Shown here in pieces: positions 48,911 through 59,715 of a stretch of 64,000 bases of DNA. The notes under the pieces are model-generated. The model was given only the letters and a program-made list of their open reading frames with translations, ran no database searches and was not told the DNA's origin. The stretch lies in the NCBI RefSeq assembly GCF_005886145.1, contig NZ_CP040504.1:2438059-2502058 (forward strand), written 5' to 3'. Every line of letters begins with the position of its first letter. Within the stretch, counting starts at the first letter, position 1. The stretch is from Neisseria sp. oral taxon 014 str. F0314 (GTDB lineage Bacteria > Pseudomonadota > Gammaproteobacteria > Burkholderiales > Neisseriaceae). Made by a program: the position numbers and the translations under genes.

Positions 48911-49396
48911 TTATTTCTTCGCTGCGGCAGATTTGGCGGCGGTTTCGGCAATCAGGTCAAGGAAGACCAGCGGCTCTTTGCCGATGTTCTTCAACGCATG
49001 GGACTGGCCGGGGCGGGCGATGGTGATGTCGCCGGCGCCGACTTGGGTCTGTTTGCCCGTGCTGTCGGTAAACACGCCTTTGCCCGATACGATGATGTAA
49101 ACGTCTTCGTTGTCGGTGTGTTTGTGTTCGCCGATGGATGCGCCCGGCGGCAGGGTCAGCCAGCCGATTTCCCTGAACGCGTCTTGGGCGGCGGTCTGGT
49201 GGCGGTTGAAGGCGAAGCGGCCGAGCAGCGGGCCTTTGCCTCCGGCTGCGTTTTCGCGGTTCCACTCCGCCAAGTCGGCCTTTTTGTACACTTGGACGCT
49301 GCGGTCGGTAGGTTTGGCCTGTTCTGCGGCGTGAACGCTGACGGTCGTGCCGAGCAGAAAGGCGACGGACAATGCAGCAAATAGCGGTTTCATCAT
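48911..49396 (-). CDS. Exported cupin-domain protein
   Basis: 161 residues. A signal peptide (MMKPLFAALSVAFLLGTTVSVHAAE) precedes a single cupin domain. Motif 1 is GASIGEHKHTDNEDVYIIVSG, with possible metal ligands His, His and Glu; motif 2 is ARPGQSHALKN. Periplasmic location is likely. The start is set by CGGAGAACC just upstream. It sits between holC and pepA. The ligand is unknown. Confidence 0.82.
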   Translation of the reverse strand: MMKPLFAALSVAFLLGTTVSVHAAEQAKPTDRSVQVYKKADLAEWNRENAAGGKGPLLGRFAFNRHQTAAQDAFREIGWLTLPPGASIGEHKHTDNEDVYIIVSGKGVFTDSTGKQTQVGAGDITIARPGQSHALKNIGKEPLVFLDLIAETAAKSAAAKK

Positions 49397-49489
49397 GGTT
49401 CTCCGTTTGTTGGGTTGTGTCAGAAGATGATGCGGTTCCGTTTTCAGACGACCTGCGGGGGCGGTTGCTTGCCCCGCAGGCGTCAAGGC

Positions 49490-51060
<1,571 letters not shown>

Positions 51061-51096
51061 GCATTATCAAACGGGCGTACCCGAAACAGCGAAGAT

Positions 51097-52212
51097 ATGA
51101 TTTACCAAAGAAACTTTATCAAAGAACTTTCCTTTACCGCCGTCGGCATTTTCGTGGTGCTGCTGGCCGTGTTGGTATCGACGCAGGCCATCAACCTGCT
51201 GGGGCGCGCGGCGGACGGGCGCGTGGCGGTGGATGCCGTGGCCGCATTGGTCGGCTTCTGGGTTATCGGCATGACGCCGCTTTTGTTGGTGTTGACCGCG
51301 TTCATCAGCACGCTGACCGTGTTGACCCGCTACTGGCGCGACAGCGAAATGTCGGTCTGGCTCTCGTGCGGACTGGCGTTGAAACAGTGGATACGCCCCG
51401 TCATGCAGTTTGCCGTGCCGTTTGCCCTGCTGATTGCCGTCATGCAGCTTTGGGTGATGCCGTGGGCGGAACTGCGCAGCCGCGAATACGCCGAAATCCT
51501 CAAGCAGAAACAAGAGCTTTCGCTGGTGGAGGCGGGTGAATTCAACAGCTTGGGCAAGCGCAGCGACCGCGTGTATTTCGTCGAAACTTTCGATACCGAG
51601 TCGGGCATTATGAAAAACCTGTTTCTGCGCGAACTGGACAAAAACGGCAACGACAACATTATTTTTGCCAAAGAGGGCAATTTCGCCCTGACCGACAACA
51701 AACGGACGCTGGAACTGCGCAACGGTTACCGTTACAGCGGCAAACCGGGCAGGGCGGATTACAATCAGGTTTCGTTCGAACACCTGAGCATGATTATCAG
51801 CACTACGCCGAAAATCGTCGATCCGATTGCGCACCGCCGCACCATTCCCACCGCCAAATTATTCGGCAGCGACAATCCGCAGTATCAGGCCGAACTGATG
51901 TGGCGGCTGTCGCTTCCCATCAGCGTACTGCTGCTGAGTATGCTGGCCGTGCCGCTTTCTTATTTCAACCCGCGCACCGGCCATACCTATAATATCCTGA
52001 TTGCTATCGGCATGTTCTTAATCTACCAAAACGGCCTGACTTTCCTGCGCGATGCGGTGGAAGACGGCAAAATCCATTTCTGGTTCGGCATGTTGCCGAT
52101 GCACATCCTGATGATTGTCATCGCCGTCGTTTTGCTGCGCGTGCGCAGTATGCCGGCGCAACCGTTCTGGCAGGCGGTAGGTAAAAGTCTGACTCTGAAA
52201 GGCGGAAAATGA
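51097..52212 (+). CDS. lptF: LPS export permease LptF
   Basis: 371 residues from MIYQRNFIKELSFTAVGIF. Six membrane segments flank a periplasmic jellyroll (about 125-265), the YjgP/YjgQ layout. With LptG and LptB it moves lipooligosaccharide from the inner membrane. An upstream extension from 50986 reads through uptake sequences and is rejected. The stop overlaps the lptG start. Confidence 0.93.
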   Translation: MIYQRNFIKELSFTAVGIFVVLLAVLVSTQAINLLGRAADGRVAVDAVAALVGFWVIGMTPLLLVLTAFISTLTVLTRYWRDSEMSVWLSCGLALKQWIRPVMQFAVPFALLIAVMQLWVMPWAELRSREYAEILKQKQELSLVEAGEFNSLGKRSDRVYFVETFDTESGIMKNLFLRELDKNGNDNIIFAKEGNFALTDNKRTLELRNGYRYSGKPGRADYNQVSFEHLSMIISTTPKIVDPIAHRRTIPTAKLFGSDNPQYQAELMWRLSLPISVLLLSMLAVPLSYFNPRTGHTYNILIAIGMFLIYQNGLTFLRDAVEDGKIHFWFGMLPMHILMIVIAVVLLRVRSMPAQPFWQAVGKSLTLKGGK

Positions 52213-53279
52213 AACTGATTCCCCGCTATATCATCCGCCAGATGAGCGTAATGGCGGTATACGCGCTGCTGGCGTTTCTGGCTTTATACAGCTTTTTCGA
52301 AGTCATCAACGAAATGGGCGATGTCGGCAAAGGCAGCTACACCGGCGCGAAAATGGTGCAGTATGTTCTGATGCAGATGCCCGCCCGCGCTTACGAACTG
52401 ATGCCGCTGGGCGTGTTGATCGGCGGCCTGATTGCCCTGAGCCAGCTTGCCTCCGGCAGCGAACTGACCGTGATTAAGGCCAGCGGTATGAGTACGAAAA
52501 GGCTGCTTGCCGTGCTGTCGCAGTTCGGCCTGATTTTTGCACTGGCGACCGTGGTATTGGGCGAGTGGGTCGCGCCGGACCTGAGCCGCCGCGCGGAAAA
52601 CATGAAAGCCAGCGCGATCAACGGCAGAATCAGCGCCGGTGCGTCGGGTTTGTGGATGAAAGAGCAGAACAACATCATTAATGTGCGCGAAATGCTGCCC
52701 GACCACACGCTGCTGGGCGTGAAAATCTGGCAGCACGACGACCGCTACCAGCTTGCCTCTGCGGCCGAAGCCGAATCCGCCGCGTTGAATCCGGACGGAA
52801 GCTGGCAGCTTAAAAACGTGAGCCGCAGCGTGCTGAAGGGCGAGCAGGTCGCCGTGTCCTCCGAATCCTCACAACGCTGGCCGGTGGCGCTGCAAAGCGG
52901 CCTGCTGGACGTGTTGCTGGTCGATCCCGACCAGATGTCGGTGTCCGAGCTGACCACCTATATCGCCCACCTGAAAAGCAATCATCAGAAAACCGATACC
53001 TATTCCGTCGCCTGGTGGCGCAAACTGATGTATCCGATTGCCGCATGGGTGATGGCGCTGGTGGCGTTTGCCTTTACGCCGCAGACCACGCGCCACGGCA
53101 ACATGGGGCTGAAACTCTTCGGCGGTATCTGCCTCGGCTTGGTGTTCCATTTCGCCGGACGGCTGTTCGGCTTTACCAGCCAGCTTTACAGCGTGCCGCC
53201 TTTTCTGGCGGGAATGCTGCCGACGGTCATTTTCGCGCTGCTGGCGGTCTATCTGATACGCAGGCAGGAAAGGCGCTGA
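52209..53279 (+). CDS. lptG: LPS export permease LptG
   Basis: 356 residues with the same six-helix plus jellyroll plan as LptF; MKLIPRYIIRQMSVMAVYALLAFLALYSFFEVINEMG is the family start. ATGA overlap with lptF indicates coupling. A short uptake-sequence hairpin follows at 53296-53328. Confidence 0.93.
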   Translation: MKLIPRYIIRQMSVMAVYALLAFLALYSFFEVINEMGDVGKGSYTGAKMVQYVLMQMPARAYELMPLGVLIGGLIALSQLASGSELTVIKASGMSTKRLLAVLSQFGLIFALATVVLGEWVAPDLSRRAENMKASAINGRISAGASGLWMKEQNNIINVREMLPDHTLLGVKIWQHDDRYQLASAAEAESAALNPDGSWQLKNVSRSVLKGEQVAVSSESSQRWPVALQSGLLDVLLVDPDQMSVSELTTYIAHLKSNHQKTDTYSVAWWRKLMYPIAAWVMALVAFAFTPQTTRHGNMGLKLFGGICLGLVFHFAGRLFGFTSQLYSVPPFLAGMLPTVIFALLAVYLIRRQERR

Positions 53280-53295
53280 TTATGCCGGATAAGAA

Positions 53296-53328
53296 AAGGC
53301 CGTCTGAAACTCAATTTCAGACGGCCTT
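53296..53328. terminator. Uptake-sequence hairpin after lptG
   Basis: AAGGCCGTCTGAAA and TTTCAGACGGCCTTT, between lptG and the convergent small membrane gene. Confidence 0.85.
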
Positions 53329-53343
53329 TCGGCTTTTGGCGGC

Positions 53344-53514
53344 TCAAGCAAACCAGAAACGGAAGACCAGATAGAAGACCAGCAGCAATACGCCCGCCCA
53401 CACCAGCAGCATGAATCCCGCCACGGCGCGGCCCAAACGGAATACGGGGTTTTTGCTTTCGTCTTCCGGCAGCAGGCCGGCGGTTTGTTTGTCGGGGATT
53501 CGGTTGTCGGACAT
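53344..53514 (-). CDS. 56-residue small membrane protein
   Basis: Starts MSDNRIPDKQTAGLLPEDESKN at 53514, after GGAAAGAAAACC. A hydrophilic head of about 28 residues is followed by one strong hydrophobic helix (VAGFMLLVWAGVLLLVFYLVFRFWF). Downstream of recX on the same strand with its own terminator. I do not recognise the family. The longer upstream reading from 53643 overlaps recX and is not believable. Confidence 0.7.
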   Translation of the reverse strand: MSDNRIPDKQTAGLLPEDESKNPVFRLGRAVAGFMLLVWAGVLLLVFYLVFRFWFA

Positions 53515-53603
53515 GGTTTTCTTTCCGGTAGGATTTTTCAAACGCGTAAGGTTACGCCGATAGCGGGGAAGATTCAAGGGCGTATTGTTCCTGCCGTGCG
53601 GCC

Positions 53604-54074
53604 TCAGAAAGAATCTTCTCCGTAACCGTTGTTTTCGTCCCACGCCGTTTTCAAGGCCGTCTGAACCGTATCCGCATCAAAGCCGCGGTAGGTCAGAAAG
53701 CGTGCCTGTTTTTGCTTTTCCTTCAAATCGGCGGCGCTCTGCCGGAATTTTTTGCGCAGGATGGCGACGGCGGTCCGCAGCTCGTCTTCGCGGCGCGGCA
53801 TCAGGCTGCGGCTGATTGCTTCGTCCACGCCCTGCGCCGCCAGAGCCTGTTGCAGCCGCAGCCTGCCTTGCCGGCGGCTTTTGCTGTGGATGTAGGCTTC
53901 GGCGTAGCGTTGGTCCGACTGCCAGTTGCGTTCGGCAAATTCATCCAACACGTTTTCCAATTCTTCTTCGCTTTCGGCATACGGGGCGAGCTTGCGCTTG
54001 AGTCCGATACGGCTGGTTTCCTGTCGGGAAAGAATGTCCATCGCACGGGCGCGCAGGGATTTTTGGGGTTTCAT
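53604..54074 (-). CDS. recX: RecA regulator RecX
   Basis: 156 residues. The RecX signature is clear: three-helix repeats (RAMDILSRQETSRIGLKRKL, FAERNWQSDQRYAEAYIHSKSRRQGRLRLQQ and a third). It inhibits or modulates RecA filaments. recA is not adjacent here. An internal uptake sequence near the 3' end encodes VQTAL. Confidence 0.9.
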   Translation of the reverse strand: MKPQKSLRARAMDILSRQETSRIGLKRKLAPYAESEEELENVLDEFAERNWQSDQRYAEAYIHSKSRRQGRLRLQQALAAQGVDEAISRSLMPRREDELRTAVAILRKKFRQSAADLKEKQKQARFLTYRGFDADTVQTALKTAWDENNGYGEDSF

Positions 54075-54091
54075 AGGTTTCTGTCGGTTTG

Positions 54092-54132
54092 AGGCCGTCT
54101 GAAAACGCAGAAGCGGGTTTTCAGACGGCCTG
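54092..54132 (-). terminator. Uptake-sequence hairpin after gph
   Basis: AGGCCGTCTGAAAAC and GTTTTCAGACGGCCT around a short loop, directly past the gph stop. Confidence 0.85.
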
Positions 54133-54137
54133 ACGGG

Positions 54138-54848
54138 TTATTCTTCGTCTTTTGCTTTTTGCGGTTGCAGGCTTTCGTAGATTTCGGGCAGCGAACCGAT
54201 AATCCAATCGGGCTTGGTCGCCTTGTCTTGCGACAACAAAGTCATGTCGCCGTAGCCGTAGGTTACGCCGACGCTGAGGCAGCCGGCGGCTTTGGCGGCG
54301 AGGATGTCGTTGCGGGAGTCGCCGACCATAATCATGTTGGCGGTATCGATGCCCAGCACTTCGGCGGCGTGTTGCAGCGGCAGCGGGCTGGGTTTCTTTT
54401 CCGGCAGGCTGTCGCCGCCGAGTATCAGGCTGAAATAGTCGGCAAGGCCAAGCTGCTTCAACAGTTCGGCGGCGAGGATTTCGTTTTTGTTGGTAATCAC
54501 CACCAGCGGGATGCCCAGTGTTTTCAGCAAGGCAAGTCCGGCTTCAGTTTCGGGATAGGAGCGGGTGAAGTCGCTTAAGTGGTCGCGATAGTATTTCATG
54601 TAGAACACGAAACCTTTTTCCCATAAATCGGGCGCGGCCTCTTGGTCGCGGTCGTCGGTGATGACGCGGTGGACGAGTTTGCCGATGCCGTCGCCGATGT
54701 AGCTTTCTACGGTTTTGGCCGGCAGCGGCCGCATCCCCAAATACTCGCGCATGGCTTCGGCGGCGGCGGCCAAATCGGGAACGGAATCGCACAAAGTCCC
54801 GTCAAGGTCGAATGCGGCGGCTTGGACGTGGTCGATGGTCGGAGTCAT
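54138..54848 (-). CDS. gph: Phosphoglycolate phosphatase
   Basis: 236 residues of the HAD superfamily: motif I FDLDGTLCDS, motif II VITNKNE, motif III Lys in EKKPSPLPL, motif IV MVGDSRNDILAAKAAG. The match to Gph is good, though other HAD phosphatases are close. Confidence 0.88.
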   Translation of the reverse strand: MTPTIDHVQAAAFDLDGTLCDSVPDLAAAAEAMREYLGMRPLPAKTVESYIGDGIGKLVHRVITDDRDQEAAPDLWEKGFVFYMKYYRDHLSDFTRSYPETEAGLALLKTLGIPLVVITNKNEILAAELLKQLGLADYFSLILGGDSLPEKKPSPLPLQHAAEVLGIDTANMIMVGDSRNDILAAKAAGCLSVGVTYGYGDMTLLSQDKATKPDWIIGSLPEIYESLQPQKAKDEE

Positions 54849-55116
54849 GGTTTTCTTTCTGCGGGATTATTTGAAGGGAGATATTCTAACATCGTTCGCA
54901 ACGGAAGGCCGTCTGAAACCGGATTTTCAGACGGCCCGTGCGGAAAATATACGGCGTTGGAACACTTGTCGGGCCGTTACGGAATCCCGTTATAAAAATC
55001 AATCTGCATCGATGAAACGATTTATTTTTTCTTGACTACATGCTATTACATTTTGGGCGGTTTTTGTATATAGTACGAAATGTATTATGTTAATAACTCG
55101 TATGAAAAGGAAAGAT

Positions 55117-56382
55117 ATGTCTCACTCTGCTACAAAAGAAACACTGAATCCTTTCGAAATCGCGCAAAAGCAGGTCAAAACTGCCTGCGACCGACTCAAT
55201 GCCGACCCTGCGGTGTATGAAATTCTGAAAAACCCGCAACGCGTTTTGGAAGTTACCTTCCCCGTCAAACTCGACAACGGTACGGTCAAAACCTTTACCG
55301 GCTACCGTTCGCAACACAACAACGCCGTCGGCCCCTACAAAGGCGGCGTGCGCTTTCATCCCAATGTGAATCTGGATGAAGTCAAAGCCCTGTCGATTTG
55401 GATGACCATCAAATGCTGCGTTGCGGGCATTCCTTACGGCGGCGGCAAAGGCGGCATTACTTTGGATCCGCGCGATTATTCAGAAGCAGAGTTGGAACGC
55501 ATTTCACGCGCTTATTCCGAAGCCATTTCCCCGCTCATCGGCGAGAAAATCGATATTCCCGCCCCCGATGTGAACACCAACGGCAAAATCATGTCGTGGA
55601 TGGTTGATGCCTACGAAAACGTCGTTAAAAAATCCGCGCCGGGCGTGTTCACCGGCAAACCGGTCGAATTCGGCGGCTCTTTGGCGCGTACAGAAGCGAC
55701 GGGTTATGGCGTGAACTTTGCCGCCGTCCAAGCTTTAGAAAAGCTTGGCAAAGACGTGAAAGGTGCGACCTACGCCATTCAAGGCTTCGGCAATGTGGGC
55801 TATCACACGGGCTATTACGCGCATCAATCCGGTGCGAAAGTCGTTGCGGTTTCCACCGTCGATGTCGCCATCTACAATGAAAACGGCTTGGATATGGAAG
55901 CCCTGTTCAAAGAGTATCAGGCCAACGGCTTTATCACCAACAAAGCAGGTTACGGCAAGGAAATCTGCAATGCCGAACTCTTGGCATTGGATGTGGACGT
56001 ACTCGCCCCTTGCGCGCTGGAAAACCAACTGACTTCCGAAAACGCGGGCAAAGTACGCGCCAAAATCGTGGTCGAAGGCGCAAACGGTCCGACTACACCC
56101 GAAGCTGATGCCATCCTGCGTCAAAACGGCGTATTGGTCGTGCCCGATATTCTGGCAAACTGCGGCGGCGTGGTCGTTTCCTATTTCGAATGGGTGCAAA
56201 ACCTGCAAGGCTATTACTGGGAATTTGACGAAGTTCAGGAAAAAGAAACCGTCGTCCTGCGCCGCGCGTTCCGCGATATTTGGAATCTGGCGCAAGAGTA
56301 TGATGTGGACCTGCGCACCGCGTCTTACATGATGAGTATCCGCCGTGTTGAAAAAGCAATGAAGCTGCGCGGCTGGTATTGA
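55117..56382 (+). CDS. NAD-type glutamate dehydrogenase
   Basis: 421 residues. Glutamate-site GPYKGGVRFHPNV, catalytic Lys in GGGKGGI, and the Rossmann motif GFGNVGYHTG. Length and lack of the NADP-type N-terminal region match RocG/GudB-like, catabolic enzymes rather than the 445-residue GdhA type. Start at 55117 with AAAGGAAAG; the ORF extends 10 codons further up. It links glutamate to 2-oxoglutarate and the TCA cycle. Confidence 0.88.
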   Translation: MSHSATKETLNPFEIAQKQVKTACDRLNADPAVYEILKNPQRVLEVTFPVKLDNGTVKTFTGYRSQHNNAVGPYKGGVRFHPNVNLDEVKALSIWMTIKCCVAGIPYGGGKGGITLDPRDYSEAELERISRAYSEAISPLIGEKIDIPAPDVNTNGKIMSWMVDAYENVVKKSAPGVFTGKPVEFGGSLARTEATGYGVNFAAVQALEKLGKDVKGATYAIQGFGNVGYHTGYYAHQSGAKVVAVSTVDVAIYNENGLDMEALFKEYQANGFITNKAGYGKEICNAELLALDVDVLAPCALENQLTSENAGKVRAKIVVEGANGPTTPEADAILRQNGVLVVPDILANCGGVVVSYFEWVQNLQGYYWEFDEVQEKETVVLRRAFRDIWNLAQEYDVDLRTASYMMSIRRVEKAMKLRGWY

Positions 56383-56441
56383 TTTTGTTCCGTTATCCCT
56401 GCCGGAAGGGCGGGGCATTCCGGTTTGTTTGAAACCGAAAG

Positions 56442-56474
56442 AGGCCGTCTGAAAACTGTTTTCAGACGGCCTCT
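56442..56474. terminator. Uptake-sequence hairpin between gdh and lysC
   Basis: GAGGCCGTCTGAAAAC and GTTTTCAGACGGCCTC with almost no loop; shared by two convergent genes. Confidence 0.9.
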
Positions 56475-56491
56475 TGATTTGCGATGCGGGC

Positions 56492-57712
56492 TTATTTGCC
56501 CAAATCAAACGCTTTGTGCAGCACTCTGGTCGCCAGTTCCATATATTTTTCGTCAATCAATACCGAAACTTTGATTTCGGAAGTGGAAATCATCTGGATA
56601 TTGATGCCTTCTTCCGCCAGCGTGCGGAAGATTTTGGCGGCCACTCCGGCATGCGAGCGCATACCCATGCCGACGGCGGATACTTTGCATACGGTGTCGT
56701 CGCCGTCGATGGCGGTGGCGCCGATGCTGTCTTTCAGGCCGTTCAGCAGGTCGAGCGTCTGTTTGTAGTCGCCGCGCGGGACAGTGAACGAAAAATCGGT
56801 GGTGCCTTCCGAGCCGACGTTTTGGATAATCATGTCGACTTCGACGTTGGTATCGGCCACCGCGCCTAATATCTGATAGGCCACGCCGGGTTTGTCGGGT
56901 ACGCCGCGCACATTGATGCGGGCTTGGTTTTTGTCGAACGCGATACCGGTTACGGCAGCTTTTTCCATGTTATCGTCCTCTTCAAAGGTAATCAGGGTGC
57001 CGTCGCCGCCTTCTTGCAGGCTGCTGAGTACGCGCAGGCGCACTTTGTATTTTCCGGCAAATTCAACTGAACGGATTTGCAATACTTTCGAGCCGAGGCT
57101 GGCCAGCTCGAGCATTTCTTCAAAAGTGATGGTATTGAGGCGGCGCGCTTCGGGCACGACGCGCGGGTCGGTGGTGTAAACGCCGTCCACATCGGTGTAG
57201 ATTTGGCATTCGTCGGCCTTGAGGGCGGCGGCAAGTGCGACGGCCGAGGTGTCCGAACCGCCGCGGCCCAGCGTGGAGATGTCGCCCGTGCTGCTGACGC
57301 CTTGGAAACCGGCGACGATGACGACGCGGCCTTTAGCCAGATCGGCACGCATTTTCTCGTCGTCTATGCTTTCGATGCGGGCTTTGGTGTGGGCGGTATC
57401 GGTTTTCAGGGCAACCTGCCAGCCGGTATAGCTTTTCGCGTCCACGCCGATGTTTTTCAACGCCATCGCCAAGAGGCCGATGGTCACTTGTTCGCCGGTG
57501 GCTAAGACCACATCCAGTTCGCGCGGGTCGGGGTGTTCCTGCATTTCGTGCGCCAGTGCCACCAAACGGTTGGTTTCGCCGCTCATGGCGGAAACGACCA
57601 CGACCACGTCATGACCTTCGGCGCGGGCTTTGGCAACACGGTTGGCTACGTTTTTGATGCGTTCGGGGGAACCTACCGATGTTCCGCCGTATTTCTGTAC
57701 GATTAACGCCAT
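56492..57712 (-). CDS. lysC: Aspartate kinase
   Basis: First step of the aspartate family of amino acids. 406 residues from MALIVQKYGGTSVG. Kinase domain with LGRGGSDTSAVALAAAL, then two ACT domains near 265-400 for feedback by lysine and threonine. The ORF extends 35 residues upstream with unrelated sequence; family starts and the context support 57712. Confidence 0.95.
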   Translation of the reverse strand: MALIVQKYGGTSVGSPERIKNVANRVAKARAEGHDVVVVVSAMSGETNRLVALAHEMQEHPDPRELDVVLATGEQVTIGLLAMALKNIGVDAKSYTGWQVALKTDTAHTKARIESIDDEKMRADLAKGRVVIVAGFQGVSSTGDISTLGRGGSDTSAVALAAALKADECQIYTDVDGVYTTDPRVVPEARRLNTITFEEMLELASLGSKVLQIRSVEFAGKYKVRLRVLSSLQEGGDGTLITFEEDDNMEKAAVTGIAFDKNQARINVRGVPDKPGVAYQILGAVADTNVEVDMIIQNVGSEGTTDFSFTVPRGDYKQTLDLLNGLKDSIGATAIDGDDTVCKVSAVGMGMRSHAGVAAKIFRTLAEEGINIQMISTSEIKVSVLIDEKYMELATRVLHKAFDLGK

Positions 57713-57897
57713 GTTTCGTGCTTTCTGTTTGAGATTGGTAGGGCAGCGGGATGCTGCAAAGTCGGAATCTTCCCGCCTGCCTGAGCAGGTTTCCGCGCTG
57801 CGGCAAAATGCGGGCAAATCTTTGTGTATTTTACTGTCGTTTACATGAATTTCAAGGATAAATTGGATTTTGGCGGCAAACGGGCCGCCGGATGCAG

Positions 57898-57931
57898 GAG
57901 GCCGTCTGAAAATATGGTTTCAGACGGCCTT
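57898..57931 (-). terminator. Uptake-sequence hairpin after rph
   Basis: GAGGCCGTCTGAAAA and TTTCAGACGGCCT at the end of rph on the minus strand. Confidence 0.85.
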
Positions 57932-57952
57932 TGCATAGTTTGCAGGATACCG

Positions 57953-58693
57953 TTATCTGACAGGGCGGGATGTTTGCAACGCGTTTTGCTGGTGCCGCAC
58001 CAGCTCGGCGATGCCTTTCTGTGCCAGCGCAATCAGTTTGCCCAATTCGTCCAGGCTGAACGGCGCGCCTTCCGCCGTACCTTGGATTTCGATGATTTTG
58101 CCCGATGCGGTCATAACGATGTTGACGTCGCTGTCGCAGCCGGAATCTTCGGGATAGTCCAAATCTAGAAGCGGTACGCCGCCCACCACGCCTGCGGATA
58201 CGGCGGCAACGGCTTCGCGAATCGGGTTCTCGCCGATGAGGCCGTCTGAAAGCAGTTTTTCCACGGCGATTTGTAGGGCGACGAATGCGCCGGTGATGGA
58301 TGCGGTGCGCGTGCCGCCGTCGGCCTGAATCACGTCGCAGTCAATCAGGATTTGGCGTTCGCCCAGTTTTTCCATATCGACGACGGCGCGCAGCGAGCGG
58401 CCGATTAAACGCTGGATTTCCTGAGTGCGGCCCGACTGTTTGCCCGCTGCGGCTTCGCGGCGCATACGTGTGGCGGTGGAGGCGGGCAGCATTCCGTATT
58501 CGGCGGTTACCCAGCCTTGTTCTTTGCCGCGCAGAAACGGCGGGACGTTTTCGTCGACGGAAGCGGTGCAGATGACTTTGGTGTTGCCGCATTCGATGAG
58601 GCACGAGCCGTCGGCATGGGGCAGGAAATGCGGGGTGATTTTAATGTCGCGCAGGCTGTCGGCGGCGCGGCCGGTGCGGGTGTAATGGCTCAT
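57953..58693 (-). CDS. rph: Ribonuclease PH
   Basis: 246 residues. Phosphorolytic 3' trimming of tRNA precursors. [37 protein letters not shown] and [15 protein letters not shown] are family signatures, all intact. Divergent from yicC. Confidence 0.96.
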   Translation of the reverse strand: MSHYTRTGRAADSLRDIKITPHFLPHADGSCLIECGNTKVICTASVDENVPPFLRGKEQGWVTAEYGMLPASTATRMRREAAAGKQSGRTQEIQRLIGRSLRAVVDMEKLGERQILIDCDVIQADGGTRTASITGAFVALQIAVEKLLSDGLIGENPIREAVAAVSAGVVGGVPLLDLDYPEDSGCDSDVNIVMTASGKIIEIQGTAEGAPFSLDELGKLIALAQKGIAELVRHQQNALQTSRPVR

Positions 58694-58778
58694 GAACTTT
58701 CCTCAAACGATGTCGGAGCGGATTATATCATGGTATATTGCCGCTACTTTCACTCGTATTTTGAAACGGAGTAAAACC

Positions 58779-59648
58779 ATGACAGTCAACAGTATGACCG
58801 GCTTTGCCAATGCCGCGGGCGAATGCGGCGGCAAACGGATTAATTTGGAAATCCGTGCGGTAAACCACCGTTATCTGGATGTTCAGTTCCGTATGCCCGA
58901 CGATTTGCGCCATCTGGAAGGCACGTTGCGCGAGCAGATTGCGGCACAGGCGGCGCGGGGCAAGCTGGAATGCCGCATCCAGGTTCAGGATGTGGCGCAG
59001 GGGGCGCAAGGGCTGGATGTCAATCAGGATTTGGTGGCGCAGCTTGCCGATTTGAACAAACTTTGGCGCAAGGAACACGGTTTCGGCAAATTGAGCGTGG
59101 CCGAAGTGTTGAAGTTTCCGGGCGTATTGGCCGTGCAAACCGAAGATGCGGAAGCGTTCGCCAAAGCCGTGCAGGCGCTGCTTGCCCGCGCGTTGAAAGA
59201 ATTTGCCGCCGCCCGCAAACGCGAAGGCAAAAAGCTGGGCGAGCATCTCTTGCAACGTTTGGACGGTATGGAGGAAATCGTCGATGCGTTGGGCGAATTG
59301 TTCCCCAGCCTGCTTCAGGCGCATATGGACAAGGTGAACGCGCGCCTGGCAGAGGCGGTCGGCAATATCGACAACGACCGCTTGCAGCAGGAATTTGCGC
59401 TGTTTATCCAAAAATCGGACGTTGACGAAGAATTCAGCCGCCTGCGCACGCATATTGCGGAAGTGCGCCGTATCGTTACCGAAGGCAAGGGCAGCGCGGG
59501 CAAACGCTTGGACTTCCTGATGCAGGAGTTGAACCGCGAGGCGAATACGCTGGGCAGCAAGGCAATCGCGGCGGAATGCACGCAGGCTTCGGTGGAATTG
59601 AAAGTGTTGATCGAGCAAATGCGCGAGCAGGTTCAGAATATCGAATAA
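58779..59648 (+). CDS. yicC: YicC-family endoribonuclease
   Basis: 289 residues from MTVNSMTGFANAAGE. N-terminal YicC_N (SMTGF, NHRYLDVQFR) and the C-terminal DUF1732 segment (KRLDFLMQELNREANTLGSKA) are both complete. YicC proteins cleave certain RNAs and are found next to rph as here or to gmk. The longer ORF from 58692 is rejected. Confidence 0.93.
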   Translation: MTVNSMTGFANAAGECGGKRINLEIRAVNHRYLDVQFRMPDDLRHLEGTLREQIAAQAARGKLECRIQVQDVAQGAQGLDVNQDLVAQLADLNKLWRKEHGFGKLSVAEVLKFPGVLAVQTEDAEAFAKAVQALLARALKEFAAARKREGKKLGEHLLQRLDGMEEIVDALGELFPSLLQAHMDKVNARLAEAVGNIDNDRLQQEFALFIQKSDVDEEFSRLRTHIAEVRRIVTEGKGSAGKRLDFLMQELNREANTLGSKAIAAECTQASVELKVLIEQMREQVQNIE

Positions 59649-59715
59649 AGCCGGATAAACCGAGGCCGTCTGAATTTTCAGACGGGCTCTCTTGTTTGTA
59701 AGGCTGTTCGGGATG